The notes: generated from the letters alone by a model not told the origin. A stretch of DNA of 64,000 nucleotides from Camarhynchus parvulus (GCF_901933205.1 NC_044585.1:2418001-2482000), one strand, 5' to 3'; numbered from the stretch's first letter, positions 35,786-50,385 are shown. Program-made: numbers and translations.

Positions 35786-38700
35786 CTGTTTGTTTGAGAG
35801 GGCACAAGGTGCCATGGTTCTGGAAGAGCACTGCTCCTCTTTCCTTTTATTTTTTGGGTAGCAAAAAAAGGGTTGGAGGGACTTGATGGGAGCCCCTTTA
35901 TTTTCAGAGGGCTGCCAGAGCTCTTGGGGTGGGTTTGGTGTGTGTGACCAGAACCCAGTGTTGCCAGGGCTGCTGCAGTGGCTTCAGTTCCCCACTGAGA
36001 TGTGAATTCTTTTTCACCCATCTTGGTGTCTTTGAAAGCTGATGAGCAGCATAAAGGAGGAAGACACCACATGGGAACAGGATCACACAGAATATTTGGC
36101 TGTGCAAATTTGTATTTGATCCATTATTAGTGATTGATCTCATTGATAGGAATGATAAATGGACTGTGGATAAAAAGAAGCTGCAGCAAACTTTGTATTC
36201 CAAGGTGGTTCTCAAATTCTGGGGGTTTTGTTTTGAAGAAAATGTGGTTTACAAGGAAGTGAGCATGTCCATTTTGGATGTTTTAGCCCATTTTGGATGT
36301 GTTAGCAACTGTTTGTGTAACTTGTTCACCTACTATAATTGAGGGATACAGAAAAGATGAGGCAAATGATGGTAAAAGCAAACAAGTGTTTTCAGTAAAA
36401 TGTTTTCAGTGTTTACTCTGATTTGCTGTAGGCTGTTATAAATGCAGTATATAGCATACTGTGTAGTCACTGCCAGGATAAAGGCTGAGGAAGTTTCAGA
36501 TAAGCATGATATTTAGGTTTTTTAGAAGAAAGCACAGAATGAAATAAATCAGCTGCCTATGAGAAATTGAAAGGGGAGGGTGGAGTTCTCAGTAGGGCTT
36601 TTTCACCCAAGTGGAATAGACTACACAGACTGTTTGGCTAATGTGTATTCTTAAATGTATTGCTAACTTAAAGATCACATTTTAATTTTTAGATCCACAC
36701 TTTAGGTTGGGTTTGAGGTAGAAAGCATTTGATTTTCTAATTGAATGTGACCACTGAAAATTGTTGGTTTTCCTTTATTATTCTTAAGGATTCCTTGGCA
36801 TTAGGCGTTCTGGGTTTTTTCCTCCAGACTTCCCAAAATGCTGGTCTTGAGCTTTGTTTTGAATTCTAGTCCTGCTTTTTGAGAAGGATTTAAAATTTTG
36901 CTGGTTTGGGAAAGTTAGAACAGTAAGTGTAACTGTTCCTGCCAGCAACAAGAACTGCATTTGCTGGACTGCTCTGAACTCCTTTTAACCTTCAAACTAC
37001 TCAACTGTGCAACTTGTTTTATTCTATGCTGAATTCTCTTACCTGGTTTTCCTTTTTTTTTTTTAATAAATTTATGATTTTTTTATTCCCATTATGCTCT
37101 TGAGTAGTTTAAGGACTTTTTCTCAAGCTCAAGAAATTACTGACACTGATCTATACAGGCCACCTCCCTCCAATCCTGCCCTTCTGCTGTTGAGTAAATG
37201 TTTCTCAGCTGTGGCCCTTCCTCCACAAGGCTGTTCCTGCTGCGCTGAAGGAGCCTTTCTTCTTCTCCATGTGTGAAACCTCTTCTCTGTAAGTACAGCT
37301 GATGGAGTTCTTCAGTTCAAGGAAGGAGCCACATTTGGGGTGAAGGTGCCAAGCCCCCTGGATGCACTGAGATAAGGATGTTTGTCTGAAGAACCATCCC
37401 TAAAGGTGCTCAGAGCAACAAATCCTCACAAACAGAGCTACTCACTGAGTAATGAATGCACCTTGTGAAGCTGGGCCATGTCATCTTGTGGGATTACCAA
37501 GAAAAAGTATTGCAGTAAAACTGCAGTTAGCCATGGCTTGGAGCAGATTCCTTTATTTTGGTCTAATCCTGGTGCTAAGAGCTTGAAATTCAAGCCTAGG
37601 CAAGATGCAGCTTACCAAATCACAGATCAGATGTAAACACTGCATCTGCCAGCAGGATTTACTGGGTACCCATTGCTTCTGAAATCTCTGTTCCCAGGTG
37701 CCTTTCTGATGTGCCAGACAAAGAAATGGCAGCAGCTGCAGTGTGGTGCTGCTGTGGTTCTGGTTTGGGTTTTCCCTGGGAAGCCATAGGGACAGGAATG
37801 TCTGGTGCCTAAAGCAAACTTTAAGGTGAGGTCTGTGACCAAGTGGGGTGAGGCCTTCTCTATCTTTATTTTTTCTTTTTTTCCTTGACAGTAATTGATT
37901 AAAAACCAAATCCTTTTTGGCTACTGGAAAGCCAGACTCTTAAGACTTTCAGGCAAATAGCAAAACCATTTTTGTTCCAAAGGAGAGGGAAAAAGGAATT
38001 ATTTGGAATTGGCTGTGGAGAGTAATATGTGGAGAGTTGATATCCTTTCTGTGCTGCTACTGGGCACTTGCACACAGGTATCTTTCACTGTTAAGGTGAA
38101 ATTATTGTTAAGATATTTATTATTGGGGTTTGGCTGTTTGCAGTTTCACTTCCTGGCACAGGGATTATATAATCCATGTGTAGTTAAGACCATTGAGAAT
38201 TTCTCTCTCTAGACAAGGACTAGTGTTTTACTAAGAATTAATTTTGTTGAGCACAGCTGTCATTAGTGGCTTCTGCCCACTGTCTGCCAAATGCTGTAGC
38301 ATTTTTTTCAAAAGCTAATAATGTTCCCCTCCACAACCAAAATAGCAGATCAAGGAAGATACCAAGTACCTCCTTAATTTTATTATGTGCTAGGGTTTGT
38401 CAGTTGTTGTCTCTTGGTTTGGTTTGGGGTTTTTTGGGGTTGTTTTTTTTTCTTAATTGGATTGAGATTTCTCATGAATAATGAGATTAATGTCTTTTGC
38501 AGCCAAAATAAACACCATATGGTCAGGGAGAAAGGGACCAGGAAAAGATGAGGAAGGCACAGCAGCAGCTGAAGCTGATAGGAGACAAAATGGACTGAAG
38601 GAAGCAAAGGGGCCAGGTGAGAACAGACCAAGTCCTGCCATTGAGGGTGGGATCACAGCACTGGTAACACCACTGTGAAAAGCACAGCATTGAACTGGAA

Positions 38701-41700
38701 ATTCCAGTGAGGGTGGAGCCTCTGTGGAGTATCCTGTGTGTACAGTTACACACTGGGCACGGCTCATTTCTGCTCCTGCAGGTGCTTACATATTGTAGGG
38801 GACTGGGTGGCAGGTAAATGAGATAACACAAAAGCACAGCAGACATCAGTTTGTGGGCTCCTAGTCATGGAAAGCTGAGATGAAGAGGCTTTGCTCTTGC
38901 ATTTGAAGATGATGGTAGGAGGTTCACTGTAGGCTGAGTGTTAATTGCCATCTTTCCCTTCCCGCTGATGACCAGGGATTCAGTAATGCTAAGTTGTGAT
39001 GTTATTTATGGATTTTGGGTGCTGTGCTAGCCCAAGCCATGCCTTTGTGGGACTGTCAGGTGTCCTTGCAGGGCATGGTGCAACAGGTAGGATTGCAGAG
39101 GGCAACACTTCTGGAGGAGGACTTGCCTTCACTGAAATGGCTCTTTCACATGAATACCCACAGAACCCCAGGCAAACCTCAGCAGAGACTGAAAGGTGCA
39201 TCTCCCTGCACAGACATTCTTGTTCCTGCTGCTGTTTAATGCATCTGTAACGATGACCCTCATCAGCAAGTGCTTGTTTAGCCAACTCCAGAGGCTCTGG
39301 TGCAGCCCTCAGAGCTGCCTTGTGCAGGTGTCTGCAGGCTGTGGCTGCAGCTCCAGCCTGCCCAGGGCTCCCCGTGTCACCTGGAGTGTCACTGCCTGCT
39401 CCGGGAGCACTAGAGGGGGCCCTAGGACAGGGCAGGGAAGGGAGGGGAAAAAGGGGAGAGGGACCAACCCCCACCCCAGATGGATGTCCAAAATCTGTCT
39501 TGAAACTACTGAGAGCACAGTGCATTGCCCCGTTGAGTTCTGAGGGCTTTGTGCTGCTGTGCCATATGTCCTTTGCATAATGTATGGTCTGGTTGGAGGC
39601 AGAGGGGATGAGAATACTCACAGGCTGCTCACAGGATTGTGTCCCTGGCCATGGCAACAAAAAACAAGAGCTTGTTTTGTCACCATTAATATTGACACTG
39701 GCAGGAAAACAGATCGACCATATACTTGCTTTTCATACAAAATCTGCCCCGTGACTGTTTTTCCCTTTTTTTCTCCTCAGTTCCCCCATAAGAAGCCCCC
39801 TGGGTGTTTCCATGTTCATCATGTGCAGTATGTTACACTGGGGTGTCATGGGAATCTCCTGCCAGTCAGTCTTGTGTGAAATGGCTCAAATAATGTGCTC
39901 AGCCTCGTGAGGGGGAATCCTGATCAGTTCAAGCCTGGTTCATGGCAGTGGTGTGGGGCTTGTGCCAGCACAAGTGAGCCCAGGAGTCAGTGACAAACAT
40001 GCAACTTGTGGATCTGAGCAGTGCTTTGAGGTAGTTCTGTTCAAGTCAAATTCTAATCAGGGATGAAAATGTGTTTGAGAGTGATGGGAGAAAGATGTGG
40101 TGTTCAAGCCTGGATAAAATCTTGTGAGGCAGTCTGTGTTATGTGGAGCAGCCCGAGGTGAGATCAGGTCCTGCAGCCATCTGGCAGCTCAGGAAAGGGA
40201 GCAGGGATGTGGAGCTGAGGCCACTGACTGCAGAATCAAAAACCAAATCACTTCTACCAAGGGGAAGAGTGAAATCACACTTCTGCCTGCGTGCAAGATT
40301 TATCTGCACAATTAAATGGTTGTGTCTGTAGCTGGTAGAAAAACATGCCTTTATATAATCCCAGTGGGAGGAACTCTGCAATGTCTCTCTGAGTGCATTG
40401 TCTTACTGAGGGAAACTGCCTATCTAAAGCCAAGTCAACATATATGGTAAAAAGTAGTTTTTGCTCTCAGATTAGACATAGATATCCCCCTCTCGAGTTT
40501 TATTTCTCAGCCTATTTTTTTTCTTTCCCATCTCTTTCAGAGACCTTGCAAACAACAGTGAATTCCAGCATAAATGGAATATAAACAAAGTTCATATATG
40601 GTATAAGCATATGAGAACCACACTGGAATGGTATTAATTTAATTTTAGTTGAGTGATTTAATAACTGCAAGTGAAAGGCCATGTAACAGGGCAAAGGTAT
40701 TTTAGAAACAGTGCTTCCTGTGAGAATGCTGAATTATTACATTTATTACAGATATCCACAGTTAGCCTCTATATTCACATTCCTTTCATTTTGCTCCTCT
40801 GAGGTGTCTGACAGATACAGAGGGCTGTTCACAAGGAATAATATGCAACTGAGTTTTATCTGCAATATGCATTGCATGAACTATGATCTAATATAGCACT
40901 GAACACATACTGTTCAGTAATAATTAGTAAAGGATGTTGTATGAGCAGAAAAGCTTCATACTCAGAAGTGTTCTTTGATTCCTTGTAATTTAAATCACAC
41001 CAGAGATTTCATTTCCTTAAATTACACCCTAATGTGTATGAACAGTCACATTTTCTCTTCTAAATGCATGGATATATATAAAATGCAACTCTTTCAGCAA
41101 GATTGCCGTGATAATTTTCCCTTTAAGAGATGGCACTAGATGCTCAAAGAATTGCTTAACTTGTTAATTGAGCCAACATACACTCACCAAGGAACTCACC
41201 ATGCTGTGTGGATGTCAGAAAGCAGTTTGAATATAGAAACTTGTCACTTAGGAATGTGTTGGCTGTAATTTAGATCTCCATTAGGTTAGAGTGGGTTAGG
41301 GGAAAAAAAATAAACTTTAGAAACCTGTAGTGGAAGTTCTGAGCTAACAACATCAATTTGCAATGCTGTGCCCTCAAGTCAGCAGCACAAGTCCCAGCAA
41401 ATAACTTCTGCCATGGCTCTCCCAATAGACACCCTGCTGGAAGGGCTTCCTACACTTCATAAGTAAATGGGCTTTCCTGGGAGCAAAACAAAGAGCTGAG
41501 TGTTCCCTCCCAGCAAGCAGCAGTGGCACAAGGTGATTTTTCAGTTTGGCTTGCTTGGAATGTAATAACAGCTTGGGATTGTGAAGTATTTCTGCAAAGA
41601 GAAATGGGAGCATTCCTGGTCTGTGCTCCCATTGCTCTGCAAGCTGAGGAAGCCTTTGGGTGCAGCCAGAAGCAGCTGCTGGTGGCCAGGCAGAGCTGCC

Positions 41701-41959
41701 AGCTCCTGTTTCAGGGTGATGGGCACACAGTGGGGATCTGCAGGAGCCAGGCAAGCCAGGTGCATTTCCTGCTGCATGCCTGCATGCACAGGAGGCTTTG
41801 CATCAAAATGGATATTCCAGTGAACTGCACAAGGAGCCTCCCACAATGGCACATTTTACCAGGCCTGTACTTTCCCCTGGAAGTTGCTGATAGAGCTAAT
41901 TTTCTCAGTGTAAGGATCTCTGTGGTCTGGATGACCTGAGATGCCTTAGAAAGTCTCTT
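35786..41959. other. intergenic, no gene recognised
   Basis: Between the CABIN1 poly(A) site and a minus-strand LTR. It contains T and A homopolymer runs (for example about 37052) and a G/T-rich run (about 38416-38452). The open frames (for example 38989-39660 minus, 41523-41939 plus) show no recognisable domain, start context or splice partner. Confidence 0.6.
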
Positions 41960-42527
41960 TTCCCAGCCTGGCAACCGAAGAAGGAGTCAGGATTCTTCTG
42001 TTCTGGTTGTCAAGGTTGTTTATTTTCTGTTATCTATAACATTCTTTTCCTGGTCTGCTGAGGTCCGTTCAGCAGGTCAGTCTGTGGCACACTACCCACC
42101 TTCAGGGCAGTGTTGTATTTTATACTAAAAACTACGTGAACATTATTTACAATAATTTTCCAATATCTATCACCTATGTTAGACAGTCTGTCTCTACCTT
42201 AAACCAATCCAAAAGTGCCACCATCACCCAGAAGATGGAGGCCAGGAAGAAGGAAGAAGGACAAGGCACTCCCACATCCCTCCATCTTGGCTTCTGAACT
42301 CTTATTCTAAAAACTCAAAATTCTTCTTTTTTATCTTGTAACAAACTAACTATCATCCTACACAAACTTTTGTGGCTTGTGAATCCCCATATAAGATTGG
42401 TAATTGTTTTTTCTAAGAGCTAAAATCGAAGGCACAGGTGTTTTTGACTCTGGGCCAAGGTCTCTGAGCCCCCTGGCAGGGTCTCGAGTCCTCCAGGGCA
42501 GCCAGAGCAATGTCCTGGGTTCCAGCA
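41960..42527 (-). mobile_element. endogenous retrovirus LTR, minus strand
   Basis: On the minus strand it begins TGCTGGAACCCAGGACATTG. It has an AAAATACAACACTGCCC-like promoter-proximal segment, AATAAACAACCTTGACAACC as poly(A) signal with R/U5, and ends near TCCTGACTCCTTCTTCGG. This order (U3, signal, CT-rich end) is that of an avian retroviral LTR, and the family resembles ones common in songbirds. No gag/pol/env sequence flanks it, so it looks like a solo LTR. Boundaries are good to perhaps 20 bp. Confidence 0.65.
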
Positions 42528-45500
42528 TAAGGAAGATGAGAAAGCAGTGCAGGATTGCTGGAAAGCCTGGGAGGGAGTTGTTTGAATGCTGGATGTGCTG
42601 CACTGTCCCCCCCTTGGCACAGAGGTGTCCCTGGACGTGCATTGGCAGCTGCTGAGAGCCAGACCAGGGCCTCAACCCCTGGGCAAAACTCAGCTGCTCT
42701 CTGCAGGTGTCACCCTCAAACTGGGGAGCTCACCTTCAGGTAACTGAGAATTCCATCAAAGTGTAAGAGTAAATAGTCTGTGCTTAAATGCACTCCTGCT
42801 GCGTTTTATTTTTGAGTAAGGTGAGCTTGGTGCAATGTCAGTGAAACTCAGAAATACCCAGAGTGTGGTAATGGCCAGGCTGGGTGTGTGGTCATGTTTC
42901 AGTTACAGCTCAGGCACAGACACAGCAGTGTCTCTTATCTGGTACTATCAACACATGTGGGAAAGTATCTGGAAAGAATATGAAAATATAGAAATGTTAT
43001 TTCCAAGTGCAGAGTGTCCCCTGGGAGGAGAGAGAGGAGGAGGACAATGTTTATTCTTAAAGATGTGCCTGATTCAACAAGGTACCAAAACATAAACAGC
43101 TCCTCTTGACTTCAGTGAAGACAGCAAAGGGCAGCCTCAAGTTGTGCCTCCCCAGGCCTGTGATGTGTGCAGTTTCTCCAGTGACATAAAGTATCTCTAC
43201 AATTAAAATTTCCATGGAAAATAGCTGCTTTAAAATAAACAGACTTAACTTCCTTAATTCGTGCAAACTCAAAATTCACAGTTAACCACTGAAAAATGCA
43301 AAAGGCCAAGGAAAGGTGGAAATATCTCTGCTGGTAAAAAATTCAGCCCTAATTACTTCTCCCTGAAATTAGGGTGGCTGTGGCATATAGAGGAACTCTG
43401 CAGAACAACTAGTGGAAGTTCTGCTCAGTGACACCTGTCTTCATGTGATCCCTGAGGCAATGTTTATTAGGAATATAATTTTCTTTAACAGCTTTTCTCT
43501 CCCATCATCCCCAGTGGCTGATACTGCTCCAGCAAGGAAATCCTGGTGGCTTTCAGGACAGCAGCAGCAGAACTGGAGATAGGTTTGGAATAAGATGGAC
43601 TTGAAGCTGGCTCATCCTTCCTGGGTTCTATGTCTGAGTTTTGTCAATATTCCCTTTCTGCATCTATTTCATGGTAACACCACTGATTTATTGGTTAAAT
43701 CATAAGTCAAAAGAACTCAGTTTTGCCTCAGAGCTTTCCCACTGGCTGGTGAGATTTTCAGTTTATCTTCCATTTTCTGTCTCCATCAAATAGAAACTAC
43801 TTGTCCAAAACTGTCCCCCCTCCCCTAAATGAATTTGCAGCTAGGTCATTTTTATATGTCATAAATTGTTTATAATTTTATCTTCTAGCCAATTTAGAGT
43901 AAAACTCTGGGGTTTTTAATCTTGAGTGATTGAATATGAGTATCCACTAGGAACCATTCCCATAATTAAGTTAGATGAGAGCAACACGAAGTTGCTGGGT
44001 TTTTGTGATGGTGAATAACTCCAAATAACTCAGAGCTTCCCATGAGCAGAATTCTGGAGAGGACTAAAAAGTCTCTGCTTATGTTAGAGTAGAACATGCT
44101 CAGATTTTTGGAGAAAATCCTTAGCTCTGAATGCTGACTTGCCATAGTGCAGTGTAGCAAAACCGAGGCTCTGTTCTAATTAAGACTTACTTGGATTTTT
44201 TAGTTTTTCCCATTCCCTGGCTGAAATTTCCTGTGTCTTGTAACCATTTAACAATATGTTACTAACCATCCATTATGTCCTGCTTTATTCTCTTTTAGAT
44301 GAAAGAGCCATGTAAAAAAAAGAATTCTCCAGCCCCCGTGACTGAATTTGAGCGATAATGTCAATGGAATTAACACATTGCCAGTGTTGAATGGGCTCCT
44401 GTGGCTGTATAAACATCAAGGTAACACATTTCCAAAGCAGAAGACATTACTGCTGTGATACTGTTGTTTTGAGAATATTTCCTCACTGCCAAAACACTGA
44501 TGTAGATTTAGCATTTTGCCCCCTGGAGAATGATGCTAGAGTGGGGAGGGTTGATTCTGCTGCTTTTATTTTTGCTGAATTCTGGTTTATTTGCTGAAGA
44601 AAATCTCTTACAGTGTTTGGCTAGACATGGAATGAGAGCATAAGTACATTGAGGTGTATTTGAGATGAACTCTGATTGGTAAATGCATTTAAATTAAGAG
44701 AGCATTTAGGCTCTGTTAAGGGCCTAATTCCATTTCTGAAGGAAACATTCTGAAAAAGCTGGGGCAGAATGCTGTCAGGAAACCCAGGATCCTTCGACTT
44801 GGGCAGAGTTTGCTCAAGAATAACTCTTTCCCACACTATCTCCATCCATTAACATAATTTTTATCTCTGCAAACACGAACAGACTGAGGCTTGAATGCCC
44901 TTGGTATGTTGCTGAATAAGATGCAGGCTTCAGTTTTAACTTTGGGGATGGCGAACAAGTTGTAAGGCCAGGCTTGTCAGAAAACCTTTTAATGGTGCTA
45001 ATCCCACTGCAGATTTGTTGGCACTGTTGCACCTAATGCAAGACAGGACTGACTGATGAGGATGTGGCACAGAAGCAGTTTGGGACTCCCTGGGTCACAA
45101 AATCAGTGAAGATGGCTGCACTGCAGAAGGCAGAGCTGGTCATGCGGGTAACACTGATGATTTCCTTTATTCTGAAACTGGTGCAAATTGAACAAGACCT
45201 GTGTTTCTGCAGGAATGTTTTCATTTGTCTTCAGGCAAGAAAAAATTCAGGCAGTAAGTGCTAAACCAGAACCTGACAAGTTCTGTTCCTAAATAATTGT
45301 TGTCATGTGAGCTTTACTTCTCTGCAAGGTTAAAGCCATCTTTAAACAATGAGTTGGGTTTGCTGCATTTCTACTCATCAGAGACCATAATCCAGGTACT
45401 GAAGGATGGGAAGTCAGTCTCAAGGCTGACCTTACTGGACAAAGATGGGCATGTTCCTCTCCAGAATCCATGAGAAATACCCAGTGCCTCAAGCAGAGCT

Positions 45501-48500
45501 GTATCAGTTCTGGTAAAATGGATTTCAGTTTGCAGAGCTGCATCTGGCACTCTGTGAGCATTAGGGCTGAGACAGAGAAGAGGGGGCATTGTCCATCCCA
45601 GTTTGCTGCAAGAACAGCTCTAGGCTGGATTTCTCAAAGGAAAGGACTTCTCAGCACAGGGAATGTTCTGTTTCTGGCCTGCTCTTGGTTATCAAGGGAT
45701 AGAAAAGAAAGTTGTGATGGAAAAGGGGGGGAGCTGCCTGTGGCAGGAATTTGTTAGCACACAGAAAATGTCCTGGTGAACCATGACCACCGTGCAGGAG
45801 TTCAATGCACAGAGTGGGCATGGTTGTGTAACCTGAAGTTCTTTTCTCTCCCCTGATGGCCCTCTGAAGCGCTCTGAAAGCCCAGAGAACAGCTCATAAA
45901 CTTTGTGCTTCAGAATTGCAGAGAAAATGCTTCTCTCATCAGTGGATCAGTCTTTGTCAGCTCTAACACACAATGGCTGATGGCTTCAGTGTATCTCCAC
46001 TGTCACCCAAAGGCCCTTTGTGGGAAATGTCACCAGTGGCTCAAAAACCTGTCCCCTGTCCCCTCATTCTGCCCTAAGCCCTGGAGTGCAAAGAAGAGTG
46101 CTCTCCCAGGGCAGTGGTGTTTCTGTTGCAGTCTCCCCTCCCTTGGGAGTCCATAGCTGGCCTGTTGTGAATTATGGTGTGCACAAACACAGGACATGTG
46201 CAGTGCTGTGACCACAGTGGGGCAGAGAGCCAGGTTCCATCCCACTGGGAAGCAGCCTGGTCATGTGCCAGCAGAGCATCCATCCTTGCATGTGGCCCCT
46301 GGATCCATTTGAGGAATCATAGGAATAAGAGAGGAGCAGATCCATCAGAGCCTCCTTTGCTGCTGACATGAAGGCAGGATTGCTCTGCAATGCCACGGGG
46401 GTGTGCACAGAGCCATTAAAAGCCTGATACAGGAAGGACTTTGTCTGTTCCTCTGCAAACAGGCTGCCCTTGCACAGCCACAGTGCTTTTCCCTGGATAG
46501 TCAAATTGCTTCTCTCATTTTCATCCCAGCTAATGAAGATAATTATATCCCTTTGTAGAATATTAATTCGTCTGTCATCTGTGTGTTTACACCCTGCAGA
46601 CATGTTCATTTCTTCTTTGTGAACAGGGCCATCAATCATGGAAGCTTTCCTTCAGCTTTTCTAATCTTTTCTGGTGTTCACCTCAACCAGTCTCCCTCCA
46701 GTTCCCAGTACCTTTGATAATGAGGTGATAAGAGTTACATGTGGTTTTGCCAGTTTGTTCTACAGCAGGCTCACAGAAAGAGGCCCTGCCACTTTCCTGC
46801 TCAGCTATATGCTATTTTCACATAGGTATCCTCTGGTTATATTTGTGGTTTTATTTTCAGCAAGGAAATGAAATCACACCTAGTGCAGAAAACCCCAGAA
46901 ATTACCTCTGTTATGGAACCCCCTTAGTATTACCATATCTTTATTGGTGGGTATGGCTGAACATCACTGTTCAAAACAAAAGTTTAAGTGATCTTCTCTG
47001 AAGAGAAAATCTGGAACTGGGGTGAAGAATTCCAGAATGCAGCAATTCCTCCTTTGGACAGCTTCTTCAGAGTATGATGGAAAGGGAAGAGAAGGAGTAG
47101 TTCCATCTTGGAGAGGAAATACAAGGCAAAAAAGTCAGAAGGACATACTGACTTTCTGGGGACCGTGTATGGGCTTAGATTTCAAATGTTTCTTCATGTT
47201 TCTGATAAGCTAAACCAGCCTTCCCTGGCTGCTGCTGTAGCTTGTCCACTCCTGTCCTGCAGAGCACAAACCCTCCAAGTCTGGTGGGTTCTCTCTGCAC
47301 TGTCAGTAGTTATTTGGAAATGAAGGTCCTTGGTGGTGAGCCTAAATCTCCATCTCAGGCAGGCTCAGCTCACCAAGCCTGAGGCCAGCAGTAGCTTAAA
47401 ACTGAAAGCAATAACTGCAGTATTGGAGGGTGGCAGAAGCAGTGACCTCATTATTGATAACCATCTGATCTGTGCTCACAGGAATGCTTGCTCCCAAACC
47501 TGACTTTGATTTCCTCCTGCACACTCCCCAGCAGTTTCCTGAGCAGAATTTATAAATATTTCTGTTGAATTTACATTGCATTGTTTATGTCTATGTTTGG
47601 TTGGCAGGCACAGGTCAGGCTGTGAAGTGGCAGTCATTTAAAAAGAGTTTTGCCTCACAAATGCAAAATTTGTGTTTTTAAGAGTGGCACCAATTAAGTG
47701 TATTGATGTTTGCAGGGTTAGAGAGGAGAAAAAATCTAAGTCATTTATGCCTAAGTAGATAAAATCCGGTATTTTCAGCCTAATGCACTCATTGCACACC
47801 TCTGTTATCCTCCTTCCAAGGAAAGCTTCTCTATGTAACTCTTCTGACAGGACAAAGCCATGTGTCATCCCTTGGATTCTCAAGGAATTGTATCCCATAT
47901 ATTTAAATCATTCAGGTGTCTGATGTTCTTAACCACTTAGAAGCATTTGTTCCATATAGTAGGGCTAATTTTTAATTTATTTTTCTAAGCACATCTATCC
48001 GAAATGATGCTAGGCTTTTATATTCACAGCAGGGAACATTGTGAGGTTTAAATATCCCTTTAATCACTAAGGATGTAATAAAAACAAGAGGAGTTCTTTG
48101 AGCTGCAGAGTGTTACCCAGGGAAAAATCTACTCTGGAGCTTACAGATGTGAGCTGAAGAGACAAACTGGGCAATAAAATCCACAAGTACGGACCAAACC
48201 CGCTAAAAGTTGGTCTGTAGCTGCCCATCAGGAGCTGAGACTCGAGGGGGGAAAAGGCCATTCAGCACCTCTAGAGCCATAAGAGCCAGGCCATAAACAC
48301 TTCACAATCTGCTGGGGAGGGGGAGGGAGCTGGGCTGTGATCTGCCCGCAGTCTGTACCCAGCCCCTGCCTGCACAAAGAGTGAGCATGAGAAATTTCAC
48401 CATGGGAAGAATGAAGGAAAATTCTGGAGAGATGAGGGAGTGCAAGGAGAGGTGGTAGCTGTGTTTGATTGTGTCAGTTCATGTCCACTTATGGCAGCCT

Positions 48501-49790
48501 CATCCCAGTGCTGATTTGAGGAATCCATGAAATCTGACAGGTGCTTTTTCTCTTATCAGTGGTGTTGAAGGATTCTTACCTGAGTATTGTTATTGTGAGA
48601 TGATGAACAAGCTGGGTGAGAAAAAGTACAGCTCAGAGTTTATCCAAGGGCTTTCTGCTTAAAATCCATGTGTATTTTCAGCTCTTTGTTACTGACTTCA
48701 GACTTGGCTGCAGATTATTTATGTCCCATCATAATGCTCTATATCAGTTTTCAGAAAGCAGCTTGCAGCATGTGCTGCATGGATCTGTCTTGGTGTTAAT
48801 TTTATTTTTGGGAGGTCCTGTAAAGTTCAGGTCAGACTCTACAGGTCAGTCAGACATCCTGCATGTAAGTTCCCTTGCTGCTGGGAGATGGATGTGCAGT
48901 TTTAGGTATCCTATGGCTATATACATTTTTACAGTTCTTTTTCAAATAAATTATAAATAATACTATAAAAGGAAAATAAATACGCAGTAATAAAATCTTA
49001 TTAAAATGAAATGTGATTTATTGTAAGTGCTCTGAATCAAAATCTGCTGTGTATGGTTTAATTGTTCTCTTGTCATGATTTCTGGTAATGATAATTAACT
49101 TCCTCTGAAAGTTCTTTAGAGTCAATAGTGATGTTGGAGGAACTGAGCTCTACACAGATCTGTAGAGCTCACAGCAGTTTTTATTTTTAAATTCCAAACA
49201 CTTTAAATCTTAACAATTTTAATTTGCTCTTTGAAGGTAGATCCTCTGATAAGGAGGATGTTTATTGATTTCCTGGTTTGATTAGAACCTTACTGTGATG
49301 AACAGTTCATGGAAACTTCCGTATGACAGAGGAGACCTGCCTTTGCCAAACGAAGTAACTTGCACCATTGAAGTCTGGTTTTTTACCTGTTGCTTTCATG
49401 GCTTTACAAATGCCTGATCACCAACAAAAATAATCTTTTGTGGAAACCAAGGTACCATGACAGTGTATCAGCAATTTTGAAAATCCATGAAGTTTAGATT
49501 AAACCTTCTGGGTCTGAGCTGCTGCTTTTTTTCTGGAAACATCTGCTTTTTAACAGAGATTGCTGCAGTGTTGCCTGCTGGGCTTCTGCTCAGCAGAGTC
49601 CATTCTGCTCAGGGCTTTTGTCTGGTCTCAATTCATGGTTAAGTAAACTGCCAGCAGTTTTTAAGATCTGCATGATGCTTCTCTTTGCATATGAGTGTGT
49701 GCACATGTGTACAAATATAGAAGTGTTTATAGATGGGTGTTAAGCTGGAGTTCCTTGCTGCATGTTTTGTCAGGCTCTGCTCCTTGTGTC
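42528..49790. other. intergenic, no gene recognised
   Basis: Unique-looking DNA of average composition. A minus-strand open frame of 155 codons (46172-46639) is the longest here but has no recognised homology or promoter. An AT-rich patch with several AATAAA motifs lies at about 48945-49020. No exon, RNA gene or known repeat supported. Confidence 0.55.
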
Positions 49791-49799
49791 TGAGAGCAG

Positions 49800-49872
49800 T
49801 GAGCTCGGGCAGGGCTGGGAGGGCAGGTGTGGGGGGAAGGATGCAGGGCTGGGAGGGCTGGGAGTGCATGCA
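49800..49872 (+). repeat. left part of G-rich minisatellite
   Basis: Units of GCAGGGCTGGGAGGGC and GGAAGGATGCAGGGCTGGG. They match the array that resumes at 50386, on the far side of the 503-bp block, so the two parts were probably once continuous. Confidence 0.8.
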
Positions 49873-49882
49873 GTGCGATATT

Positions 49883-50385
49883 AGAATAAACTAATTAAGG
49901 GAAAATCTTCAAGCCCTTCCATTTCTGCTCAGCCTTCCCTGAGTAAGAGCAGTGCCTTGAGCAAGGCATAACCTCAGTGCCTGATCCTCCTGGAAAGGAA
50001 GGGCAGCTCAAGGCTGGCAATGCAGAAACTGGGCAGATGAGTGATGCTATACCATCAAATGTGTTCGTTGTTATTCACATTCATGTTGTTGGAGAAGGCA
50101 TCAGTGGCTGAAGGGATGTGTTGCTGCAGCTTTCCAGTGGGGAGAGCAAACTTTCCACAGACTGTTCATCACCCCCTTGGGAAGGAAGGAGCTGGATGCA
50201 GTCCTGATTCTGATACCAGAAATCAAGAGTAGAATGATTCTATGTGCTGAAGATGAGAATCATCACAAACCCATGGAACAGCCAAAGAGAAATTACCCCT
50301 GCTTGCTGTTTAAGAGATTTGTTTTTATATTTTGTAGCCAAGTCCTGAACTGATGTTTTCAGTCTTGTCTCTATTTGTTTAAAAG
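49883..50385 (+). repeat. 503-bp duplicated block, copy 1
   Basis: Begins AGAATAAACTAATTAAGGG and ends TCTATTTGTTTAAAAG. The same sequence occurs at 54628-55120 in the same orientation with only scattered substitutions and small indels. This copy has minisatellite units on both sides (GATGCAGGGCTGGGAGGG before and directly after), suggesting insertion into the array. No coding capacity or known transposon ends recognised. Confidence 0.92.
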
